Assembly: GCA_036489565.1 (NCBI GenBank)
Contig: DASXFN010000106.1
Coordinates: 109,381 to 173,380 of the forward strand
Length of the DNA stretch: 64,000 bases
Source of the DNA: JAICKN01 sp036489565
GTDB lineage: Bacteria; Acidobacteriota; Terriglobia; Terriglobales; Acidobacteriaceae
Direction: 5' to 3'
Shown: piece by piece, positions 1 to 5,852 of the stretch
How the letters are laid out: each line of letters begins with the position of its first letter
How positions within the stretch are numbered: position 1 is the first letter of the stretch
The notes under the pieces: model-generated
What the model was told of the DNA's origin: nothing
Database searches by the model: none
What the model saw: only the letters and a program-made list of their open reading frames with translations
Translations under genes and position numbers: made by a program

Positions 1-729
1 GGCCCAATGACGATCAAACCGTTTTACAATCAGAACCGCACGCTTGCGAAAGTGACCCATTCGCCCCTGTGCCGCTGGCAGTCCGAGAGATTCGAGAAGT
101 TTCAAGCAGAAGTATTCGTTCTCCACGCTATGTGTAAGATCAATTCCATTGGGAAGTTGTCCAATGGAAGGCTTGAATATATGAGTCGTGGCTGTAACTC
201 CCTGCGGCTTGTACCATGCTTTTTTCCAGCGCAGCAGCGCCGTTTTTTCCTGCGCGCCGGCAATGGATATCCGGAAATCTTCTTTTTCATCAATGCCCAA
301 AGGGGCAGTAGCGAGATTGGCGAGGATCTCTGCGATTTCGGTTGAGCTGAGCGGGACACCCGCAACACGACCAGCCGCACCCGGTTTTCGGTCCTGCTGC
401 AAAAATTGCAGCGCTCCCACGCAATCATGCCCAATCGCGCTTAATAAGCTGTACGCATCGGTCCCTTCGGCATGCGTGCGCGCAGCGATACGGCCGCGAA
501 TGGCTTCATTGTCAGGCAATAGGTTTTCAAACACGGCACGCACGGGTGCGCCTGTGTACGCGTCCTCTCTTAACGGAATGGAGAGCGAAATGGGCATGGT
601 GTGCGCCCATGTGAGCCAGCTCGCATCGTACTGAAATGAGGTGGCCCCCGATGCTTCACGGCGCAACTGGCCTACCAGCCGGCTGTTGAGGAATACATTG
701 AGCGGCTCATGCCGCCGATGTCTGGCCAT
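1..729 (-). CDS. hipA: HipA-family serine/threonine kinase toxin (C-terminus beyond the window)
   Basis: I translated this gene by hand because it runs off the left edge; 243 residues are visible with no stop. The N-terminal part matches HipA: a short domain including FENLLPDNEAIRGRIA, then DFRISIAGAQEKTALL, HIFKPSIGQLPNGIDLTHS and VLIVKRFDRHW near the edge. HipA kinases phosphorylate targets such as aminoacyl-tRNA synthetases and induce dormancy, and are neutralised by HipB. The catalytic Asp and metal-binding motifs would lie beyond position 1, so activity cannot be judged. The ATG at 729 overlaps the hipB stop by one base (TGATG), which indicates translational coupling. Family assignment is firm; intactness is unknown. 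Confidence 0.9.
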   Translation of the reverse strand, partial: MARHRRHEPLNVFLNSRLVGQLRREASGATSFQYDASWLTWAHTMPISLSIPLREDAYTGAPVRAVFENLLPDNEAIRGRIAARTHAEGTDAYSLLSAIGHDCVGALQFLQQDRKPGAAGRVAGVPLSSTEIAEILANLATAPLGIDEKEDFRISIAGAQEKTALLRWKKAWYKPQGVTATTHIFKPSIGQLPNGIDLTHSVENEYFCLKLLESLGLPAAQGRMGHFRKRAVLIVKRFDRHWA

Positions 730-980
730 CAGAACAACTCCTCAACTTCCTGGCGGGAACCTTTGGTTCGCGAGCGAACAATCAGCTCCAGATTGAGCGC
801 CGCCAAGGCATCGAAGAGCGTGCCCAGACGGCTGTCGGATGCGGAGTTTTCCAGTGCGGATAGAGTGGCTTGCCGCAGGTGGATGCGCGATGCGAGCGCT
901 CCCTGGGAGAGACCCATACTCCGGCGCTGGCGCTGTAGGACGGTACCAAGCTGTTTGGGGGTGCGGGTAATTTGCTGCAT
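729..980 (-). CDS. hipB: HipB-like XRE antitoxin and autorepressor
   Basis: An 83-residue protein beginning MQQITRTPKQLG and made mostly of one XRE-type helix-turn-helix (LSQGALASRIHLRQATLSAL). In this family it binds HipA and represses its own operon. I chose the ATG at 980 because a good ribosome site (AAAGGAG) lies just upstream. A longer start at 1001 would put the RBS and operator 1 inside the gene. The C-terminal tail is charged (KGSRQEVEELF). The gene is followed at once by hipA with a one-base overlap, and three operator-like palindromes precede it. Confidence 0.88.
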   Translation of the reverse strand: MQQITRTPKQLGTVLQRQRRSMGLSQGALASRIHLRQATLSALENSASDSRLGTLFDALAALNLELIVRSRTKGSRQEVEELF

Positions 981-992
981 GGCCACTCCTTT

Positions 993-1062
993 ATACGGCA
1001 TACCGTATATCTATGGAATATACGCTATACAGTATATTTAAGCAATATACGCTTTAGCGTAT
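993..1062 (-). promoter_or_regulatory. Three hipBA operators at exact 27-bp spacing
   Basis: Three 16-bp sites of the form ATACGS-N4-SCGTAT lie at 993-1008 (ATACGG-cata-CCGTAT), 1020-1035 (ATACGC-tata-CAGTAT, imperfect right arm) and 1047-1062 (ATACGC-ttta-GCGTAT). Their starts are 27 bp apart both times. They flank and cover the promoter. HipB proteins are known to bind several spaced palindromes upstream of hipBA, so these are the likely autoregulatory sites. Confidence 0.75.
1017..1045 (-). promoter_or_regulatory. hipBA promoter
   Basis: Reading the minus strand, a -35 box TTGCTT (1045-1040) is followed after exactly 17 bases by a -10 box TATATT (1022-1017). It lies 37 bases before the chosen hipB start. 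The middle operator (1020-1035) covers the spacer and part of the -10, so a bound repressor would block polymerase. The boxes are visible; promoter activity is inferred. Confidence 0.6.
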
Positions 1063-1155
1063 CAGCAAAAGAGGAGCGGAACTATTCGCTACATTGCGAG
1101 TGCCTTAACTCTTCCTCGTGGAATGTCGAGGAAATGCGGTATCAGAAATGCCGGC

Positions 1156-1908
1156 TCAGTATCCGCTGAATTCCTCGGTGCGGATGTCGTCGGGATCCAC
1201 CTGCGCCTTCTCCAGCATGGCGCGCATGGCGGTGACCATTGCGGGCGGCCCGGCGACGTAATAAATTGGTCCGGCGAGCGACGACAGGTGACGTTGCAGC
1301 ATGGGCGCGTCAATGAATCCGGTTTCTCCGCTCCAGGGCTGCGAGGACTTTTCCATCTCCGCCATGGTGGCCACCAGTTGAAAATTCTTGTACGTCTTTT
1401 CGATCGCTTGCAGCTCGCCGAGAAATGCAGCATCTTCAGGGCGGCGGTTGGAGTAGAAGAGGACGATTTTATGCGGAAGAAGGTTTTCCGCCGCGTGCTT
1501 GATGATGCTATGGAAGGGCGTGATGCCGATGCCTCCAGCGAGAAAGACCGCGGGCTTGGAGGTGTTTCGGTGCAGCGTGAAAGAACCCATGGGACCATCT
1601 ACAAGAAATTTGGCGCCCCGATGCAGTTGCTTGAAGACACGTTTGAAGGCGGTGTCGCGCATTCTGGTGGTCACCGAGAGCTCAGGCTCCGCCGGAGTGC
1701 TGACCAGCGAAAAAGCACGTGCGTTTCCTTCGCCGTCAGTCTCAGGAGGGTCAATGAGCGTGATCTCGACGAATTGGCCGGGGACGAAGTCAAAACCAGC
1801 GGGCTTGGCAAAGTGAAAGCGCATGGTGCCTTCGGCAACGAGTTCATGGCGGATCAATTCTGTGGGTTGGGCGGGCAAGAGTCCTCCGGTTCGATCCCTG
1901 TCTTCCAC
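1156..1908 (-). CDS. Ferredoxin/flavodoxin-NADP+ reductase-like FAD oxidoreductase
   Basis: A 250-residue single-module reductase of the ferredoxin-NADP reductase superfamily. An N-terminal FAD-binding barrel carries RAFSLVST (about residues 64-71). A C-terminal NAD(P)-binding domain has FLAGGIGITPFHSI (about 121-134), a YYVAGPPAMV loop and a terminal EEFSGY. No [2Fe-2S] domain is attached, so it should pass electrons between NAD(P)H and a separate partner. The start is GTG at 1908, without a clear RBS, so the exact N-terminus is uncertain. The hemerythrin-like gene lies upstream on the same strand; a joint role in oxygen or NO chemistry is only a guess. Confidence 0.85.
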   Translation of the reverse strand: MEDRDRTGGLLPAQPTELIRHELVAEGTMRFHFAKPAGFDFVPGQFVEITLIDPPETDGEGNARAFSLVSTPAEPELSVTTRMRDTAFKRVFKQLHRGAKFLVDGPMGSFTLHRNTSKPAVFLAGGIGITPFHSIIKHAAENLLPHKIVLFYSNRRPEDAAFLGELQAIEKTYKNFQLVATMAEMEKSSQPWSGETGFIDAPMLQRHLSSLAGPIYYVAGPPAMVTAMRAMLEKAQVDPDDIRTEEFSGY

Positions 1909-2019
1909 TTTAGATTGCGGAAAGGCCCTTCAGGTTACGCGATCTTATGCAGTTCCCGTCGGCGAGCATTCTATGTATAACGTCGGATGTCTAGTGCGAC
2001 TCGAATATACAAAATTACA

Positions 2020-2550
2020 TTACCTCTGCCGGCGGGCACGCATTTCAGCTTCCATCGAACGCAAGTCAGCAGCAGGCAGAAATTTTTGCATGGCCGGAAT
2101 CACCTGCTCTTCTTCGAGTTGCAAATGCGACGTCCACAACTCCTGCAGGCGTTGCGTTCGCGGAAGAAGAGAGGGATTTTCTTGAGAGGGATTGTTCGCC
2201 ATTGCGCGCCATTCCAGAATGAGATTGGCGACCAGGGCGTCAATTTCAGTGTGCTGTCGCACCATCGTTTCATTGGCATCGGCCAGAACGCCTACCGGCA
2301 ACACTCGTTGCAGGCGGGGATGCAATGAGTCATTCTCGTCGGCTTCATGAAAAGGCAAGGCTTCGGTGTAGTAGCGGAGCACGGACTGAGCGGCGGTCGC
2401 GCGTTCCGCCGGCGGCGTCGCGGATTTTTCCGCGAGGCGCAGCGCAACTTCCGTAAAGTGCCGGATGCGCTGGTGGCAGCCAAGCAACATGGATGCCGCG
2501 TCTTCGTTGCGGCTGGAAGACTCATTTGCGCCGTGAATGTTGACGAACAT
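2020..2550 (-). CDS. Hemerythrin HHE-domain protein
   Basis: A 176-residue helical protein with the spaced His/Glu ligands of HHE cation-binding domains: GCHQRIRHF near residue 25, FHEADENDSLHP near 69-80, RQHTEIDAL near 100 and HLQLEEEQVIP near 143. These proteins hold a di-iron centre and bind or sense oxygen, NO or iron. The start is ATG at 2550. No other domain is attached, so it is probably a soluble cytoplasmic protein. It lies 40 bp from the phage-type repressor gene on the same strand but does not look phage-derived. Confidence 0.85.
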   Translation of the reverse strand: MFVNIHGANESSSRNEDAASMLLGCHQRIRHFTEVALRLAEKSATPPAERATAAQSVLRYYTEALPFHEADENDSLHPRLQRVLPVGVLADANETMVRQHTEIDALVANLILEWRAMANNPSQENPSLLPRTQRLQELWTSHLQLEEEQVIPAMQKFLPAADLRSMEAEMRARRQR

Positions 2551-2590
2551 CGCTTTCTATTATGTCACTTTTCGCGGGACTGGATGGAGG

Positions 2591-3304
2591 CTAGGTTTCA
2601 ATCCCCACGTAGCAGATGCGGCCGATGATGTAGTCGGTCGCGGTTTTTCCCTTTTCGATAGGCAAAATCTCCACCGGGTATGCGGGGTTGTGGGGGCGCA
2701 GAACCAGATGTTTGCCGGCGACCTCCACGTACTTCATCGTGCATGCGCCGCTTTTGAGCACCGCGTACATATTCGACTCGCCTTTGCGATATGGCTTGAG
2801 CGAATTGTAGTGACGGTCAATCAGCACGGTGGCGCCGGGCAGCAGGCGGGGATACATGCTCATGCCATCACGCCCGTCGGCGCGGAGAACGATAAAACGC
2901 TCCCAGTGCTCGCGGTCGCCTTCCATTTCAGAGCGAAGTTTGCGCAGGAAGCTCTTCTTGAACTTCAGGACGTCTTTCACTTTCATACTCAGAATCAAAG
3001 GCTTGACGGCGACGCGGCCTTCGACCAACAGGATGTTTTCAAAATCGTCTTCACTTGGCGGGACGATGCTGGCGCGCTTGTTGATTTCTGATGGGTCCAC
3101 GAGATCGAGCACGGACAAGCGCTGTACGTTGAGCACTTTGTCCATACCTTGGACACTGAGTCCACGTTTTCGATTGAGGAAATTTGAAATGTGGGCCTGC
3201 TTGAAGCCCGTCTGCTCGGCGAGTTGCAGGCCGGTAAGGCCGCCTTCCCCAATGCGATCGGTGAGCGCCTTGCGCAGGTTTTCCTGGAGGTGCTTGAATT
3301 TCAT
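2591..3304 (-). CDS. S24 (LexA/CI-type) phage repressor
   Basis: A 237-residue two-domain repressor. Residues about 22-50 form a helix-turn-helix (GLQLAEQTGFKQAHISNFLN). The C-terminal half is an S24 peptidase fold with the nucleophile motif GMSMYP (Ser149) and a matching Lys191 (TMKYVEV), so self-cleavage on RecA stimulation is plausible. The cleavage bond is not obvious. The ATG at 3304 was chosen because the domain begins there; a longer in-frame start has no family resemblance and would run through the divergent promoter. It faces away from the particle genes, as a CI-type master repressor would, with palindromes just upstream for autoregulation. Confidence 0.85.
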   Translation of the reverse strand: MKFKHLQENLRKALTDRIGEGGLTGLQLAEQTGFKQAHISNFLNRKRGLSVQGMDKVLNVQRLSVLDLVDPSEINKRASIVPPSEDDFENILLVEGRVAVKPLILSMKVKDVLKFKKSFLRKLRSEMEGDREHWERFIVLRADGRDGMSMYPRLLPGATVLIDRHYNSLKPYRKGESNMYAVLKSGACTMKYVEVAGKHLVLRPHNPAYPVEILPIEKGKTATDYIIGRICYVGIET

Positions 3305-3313
3305 GGCGGAAGT

Positions 3314-3328
3314 ATAGCATTTAGCTAT
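3314..3328. promoter_or_regulatory. Operator-like palindrome before the repressor
   Basis: ATAGC-attta-GCTAT is a perfect 5-5-5 inverted repeat ending 10 bases from the repressor ATG. The half-site GCTAT also occurs in the larger inverted repeat at 3386-3418. It is a likely self-repression site for the S24 protein. Confidence 0.5.
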
Positions 3329-3368
3329 TGCGATAACTACGCAGAACATCTTAAAGGAAATTAATTTC

Positions 3369-3396
3369 TTGACATGGAGAAACTGGGAGCTATAGG
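3369..3396 (+). promoter_or_regulatory. Rightward promoter of the particle cluster
   Basis: A perfect -35 box TTGACA (3369-3374) is followed after 16 bases by TATAGG (3391-3396). The first gene starts at 3439. The -10 box lies inside the left arm of an inverted repeat (3386-3418), so repressor binding there would shut the promoter. It is the best sigma-70 promoter seen at the left end of the cluster. Confidence 0.65.
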
Positions 3397-3418
3397 ATGA
3401 GCGGCACTTTATAGCTCC
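3386..3418. promoter_or_regulatory. Operator-like inverted repeat over the -10 box
   Basis: GGAGCTATA (3386-3394) and TATAGCTCC (3410-3418) are perfect 9-bp arms separated by 15 bp. They share the GCTAT core with the palindrome at 3314-3328. The position over the -10 and start region suits an operator for the divergent S24 repressor. Confidence 0.55.
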
Positions 3419-3438
3419 TTCGCTTTGGAGAAAACAGT

Positions 3439-3648
3439 ATGACGCATGATGCAAGCAATCCAAGCGAGGAGGCCACTTTCGTCGAGTTTCGCCGCAAGGT
3501 GCGATCAGCCGAGGTGCTCTCGCTCGCAATGGAGAAGCTGTTGTGGTCGATTCATTTCACCGGGAAGGTCAGCATCGTGGTGCAGAATGGCCGCGTGTTG
3601 AAGTCCGGTTACGAAGAAGGTTATTTCCGCCAGCATGCTTCTATCTAG
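3439..3648 (+). CDS. Small DUF2292/YezD-like protein
   Basis: A 69-residue protein, first gene of the rightward transcript, with GGAG nine bases before the ATG. The central segment (IHFTGKVSIVVQNGRVLKSG) resembles DUF2292/YezD-like proteins, which have a short helix followed by a beta hairpin around an i-V-qdGRV motif. Function is unknown in that family. It is followed by an intrinsic terminator at 3710-3745, so it may be made as a separate short message. The DUF2292 link is by eye only. Confidence 0.55.
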   Translation: MTHDASNPSEEATFVEFRRKVRSAEVLSLAMEKLLWSIHFTGKVSIVVQNGRVLKSGYEEGYFRQHASI

Positions 3649-3709
3649 CGGGAATGCCTAAACGCACTGATAACTAAATATTCATAACCAGGTCGTCGTA
3701 AGAGAAACG

Positions 3710-3745
3710 AGCCCTGTGACCGAGCAATCGGCGCGGGGCTTTTTT
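3710..3745 (+). terminator. Intrinsic terminator after the first small gene
   Basis: AGCCC (3710-3714) pairs with GGGCT (3736-3740). Inside is a second hairpin CCGA-gcaa-TCGG (3720-3731), and TTTTT follows directly. Confidence 0.65.
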
Positions 3746-3748
3746 ATT

Positions 3749-3815
3749 TGGTCGGTGGTCGTCGGCTGTTGGTCGGTGGTCTTTGGTTTTTGGTTTTTGG
3801 TTTTTGGTTTTTGGC
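3749..3815. repeat. G/T-rich simple repeat
   Basis: A run of ggtcggtggtc-type units passes into five copies of a TTTTTGG-like unit (about 3781-3814), directly before the RBS of the next gene. Similar ttggtc/ttggcc strings occur at 8244-8284 and 20289-20330. Slippage here could change the leader length but does not touch a coding frame. Confidence 0.7.
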
Positions 3816-3836
3816 AATCATTCATGGAGGGCAATT

Positions 3837-4079
3837 ATGGAAACAGAAAATATGGAAATCATAGAGTTGGAGTTGAAGTATTGCGAACGTTGTGGCGGGC
3901 TGTGGCTGCGGATCCGGGGGAGAGATGACGTTTATTGCGCTTCTTGCGCGCTGCAGGTTTCGGATTTGCCGGGCGCTGCGCCGCGGAAGCGTGGCGCGAA
4001 GTTGCCAAGCAGAGGGCACGGCGACCGCAAGCAACTTCCAAACTTTGGCAATATCTCGCGGCAAGGAGGGAACGCGTGA
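3837..4079 (+). CDS. Small zinc-ribbon protein
   Basis: An 80-residue protein with two CxxC knuckles (YCERCGG and YCASCAL) about 18 residues apart, then a basic tail. This is a rubredoxin-like zinc ribbon that may bind nucleic acid or protein. The ATG at 3837 was chosen because GGAGGG lies just upstream; an upstream in-frame ATG would translate the simple repeat. Its stop overlaps the next start by one base (TGATG), so the two are coupled. No specific function is known to me; the position suggests an early regulatory role. Confidence 0.65.
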   Translation: METENMEIIELELKYCERCGGLWLRIRGRDDVYCASCALQVSDLPGAAPRKRGAKLPSRGHGDRKQLPNFGNISRQGGNA

Positions 4080-4669
4080 TGGGCACAATTTTGTTTTTGA
4101 CCGCGAATGCGCACGGGCGGCAGGAAAAGACGCCGCACAACGTGGGAAGTTCAACCGCAACGGCAAGCGTGGTGACGCAAGCGGTTCACGAGGAAGAGTC
4201 GGAATATTTCCCCAATGATCCCGATGTCTGGCTTTATCGCGATCGGACGATTGCGCTCCTGCGGCGTTACTTCCGCATTTCAATTGAAGTGGGGAGGCTG
4301 CCCTCGCTGGTGGGCCGCGAGGTATTTCGGGGGCGGGTGACCGCGTACCGGATGAGGACATTCGAGGACGCGGTGATTTTCGTTCATGATGTGGAGCACG
4401 GGCTGGAGCGATTGGATGCTTTTGAGCGCGAGTTGATTGGAAAGATTATTTTCCAGGAATACACGCACGACGAGGCGGCGCACTTGATGGGATGCTGGAG
4501 GCGCACGGTAGGGCGGCGATTTCCTGAAGCTCTGGATCGGCTGAGTGAAATTTTTCTGGAAGGAGGGGTGCTGAGCCGTTTTCCAGCGGCGGGAAAGAAG
4601 CCGGCGCAAAGTTGTCAAGAGGAGGAAAGTGAGCAAAAGTTTGTAAGTGTTTCAATACGCGGGAAATAA
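4079..4669 (+). CDS. Sigma-70 region-4-like DNA-binding regulator
   Basis: A 196-residue protein. The only recognisable part is a C-terminal helix-turn-helix of sigma region-4 type, about residues 100-155 (ELIGKIIFQEYTHDEAAHLM, then WRRTVGRRFPEALDRL). An ECF-like region 2 is not visible, so a full sigma factor is not claimed. GGAGGG stands eight bases before the ATG, and the start overlaps the zinc-ribbon stop. The position, between repressor-controlled early genes and a terminator before the packaging genes, would suit an activator of later genes; that role is inferred. Confidence 0.55.
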   Translation: MGTILFLTANAHGRQEKTPHNVGSSTATASVVTQAVHEEESEYFPNDPDVWLYRDRTIALLRRYFRISIEVGRLPSLVGREVFRGRVTAYRMRTFEDAVIFVHDVEHGLERLDAFERELIGKIIFQEYTHDEAAHLMGCWRRTVGRRFPEALDRLSEIFLEGGVLSRFPAAGKKPAQSCQEEESEQKFVSVSIRGK

Positions 4670-4744
4670 AAAGTTGTGAGTGATGTCCCATTTCCCCCCT
4701 GCTGTTTGATATTCTGAATTCACAAGTGAGAAAAAAGTTTTTGC

Positions 4745-4777
4745 GGGCGTGCCCTTAAAGCACGCCCTAATTTTTTT
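4745..4777 (+). terminator. Intrinsic terminator before the packaging and structural genes
   Basis: GGGCGTGC (4745-4752) and GCACGCCC (4760-4767) are perfect 8-bp arms with a 7-base loop, followed by TAA and seven Ts. The structure ends 20 bases before the next start codon. It marks a strong boundary between the regulatory genes and the rest of the cluster. Confidence 0.8.
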
Positions 4778-4796
4778 GGGAAATCTTCCGATCAAT

Positions 4797-5162
4797 ATGA
4801 AGAAAGCCATAGGCAAGTCCAAAAGCGGGAATATAAAGCGGGCGGCCGCGGGAAAGAAGCCACGGAAATCCAAGGACGTGACGGAACTGCGGCGGCAGAT
4901 TGAAAACCTGGTAACGCGGAAAGCGGTAACCATGGTGGAGACCGCAATTGGAGAGGCGGACAAAGGGCACTTTGCCGCGATGAAGTATTTGTTCGAAATG
5001 ATTGGCTTGTACCCGGGTCCAAGCGAAGCGGAACCGCAGGGGGAGGACTCGCTGGCGAGGACCCTTCTGCGGCGCTTGGGAATGCCGGAGGATGAGGCGC
5101 TACAGACTGCTGCGGTCAATGGAGTGGAACCGGTATTGGCCGCGAGCGTTGCCGTAGAATGA
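4797..5162 (+). CDS. Putative small terminase subunit
   Basis: A 121-residue basic protein with a Lys/Arg-rich N-terminus (KKAIGKSKSGNIKR, GKKPRKSKD), a helical middle (ELRRQIENLVTRKAVTMVE) and the segment GHFAAMKYLFEMIGLYPGP. DNA-recognition subunits that partner TerL often have this size and make-up. I recognise no strict family motif, so the call rests on context and composition. The ATG at 4797 was preferred to one at 4749 because the earlier start would sit inside the terminator hairpin. Its stop overlaps the start of the phosphatase gene (ATGA). Confidence 0.45.
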   Translation: MKKAIGKSKSGNIKRAAAGKKPRKSKDVTELRRQIENLVTRKAVTMVETAIGEADKGHFAAMKYLFEMIGLYPGPSEAEPQGEDSLARTLLRRLGMPEDEALQTAAVNGVEPVLAASVAVE

Positions 5163-5719
5163 AAGTGGAAGATTTCGCGGGCGCATGTGAAACGATGCGA
5201 CGCAGAAGTTGGGGAGCCTTCGGGAGCGGGCAAGATGCAGGCCGTCTTCGAAAGCGTTGGGATTCGCGAATGGACATGACGTGGGTGACCGGCCGGATCG
5301 CATTGGGTGGAGGCATTTGGTCGGCGGAAAACATGGCGGAGGTGGCGCGTGCGGGAGTAACGCACATCGTGGACATGCAACGCGAGTTTGACGACACGCC
5401 GTTGGCGATTCCACACGGAATTGAAGTGTTGTGGAACCCGACCGACGATGATTTCCAGATAAAGCCTGCTGCATTGTTGCAGCGTGGAGTGGATTTCGCT
5501 CGCGCGGCGCTGGATGAGGCGGGAAGCAAGCTGTATGTGCATTGCGCCGCGGGCGTGCATCGGGCTCCGATGATGACGTTGGCCATCCTGTGTTCGACGG
5601 GATGGGCCATGGAGGATGCCCGGGAGCTGATACAAGGCAGGCGTCCGGTTGCGGACTTCGCGGATGTGTATGTGCAGAGCGTGGAGAGATTTCTGGAGGA
5701 AGTGGACGCGGCGAGATAG
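5159..5719 (+). CDS. Dual-specificity (tyrosine/serine) protein phosphatase
   Basis: A 186-residue protein with the complete phosphatase signature VHCAAGVHRAP (catalytic Cys129, Arg135). A candidate general acid lies in PTDDDF (about Asp97-99) and the N-terminal part has the expected HIVDMQREFDD. Such enzymes remove phosphate from Tyr, Ser or Thr, or from RNA or lipids. The start at 5159 overlaps the previous stop (ATGA); a shorter start near 5270 (MDMTWVTGRI) would still contain the whole domain. A phosphatase is unusual among packaging genes. A HipA-like kinase sits about 8 kb downstream, so opposing phosphorylation control is possible but unproven. Confidence 0.8.
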   Translation: MKVEDFAGACETMRRRSWGAFGSGQDAGRLRKRWDSRMDMTWVTGRIALGGGIWSAENMAEVARAGVTHIVDMQREFDDTPLAIPHGIEVLWNPTDDDFQIKPAALLQRGVDFARAALDEAGSKLYVHCAAGVHRAPMMTLAILCSTGWAMEDARELIQGRRPVADFADVYVQSVERFLEEVDAAR

Positions 5720-5760
5720 AGTGGGCAGCGGTGTACGGCTGAAAGATTAGTTGAGCGGGT

Positions 5761-5822
5761 AGGGGTCCTTCGACTGCGCGTTTGTTTTCGCTTTGCGAAA
5801 CAACGCTTCGCTCAGGATGACA
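5761..5822 (+). repeat. Family A palindromic repeat, copy 1
   Basis: The conserved left end GGGTCCTTCGACTGCGC and right end TTCGCTCAGGATGACA flank a variable hairpin core in which TTTGTTTTCG faces CGAAACAA. Placed between the phosphatase and the fibre gene. Confidence 0.85.
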
Positions 5823-5852
5823 AGAATTGAATTTGAGATGAGTGGAGGAGTT

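Noticed and set aside
3749..3815. TTTTTGG run as a phase-variable switch within a gene
   Set aside because: It lies upstream of the best start codon of the zinc-ribbon gene, so slippage would not alter a coding frame.
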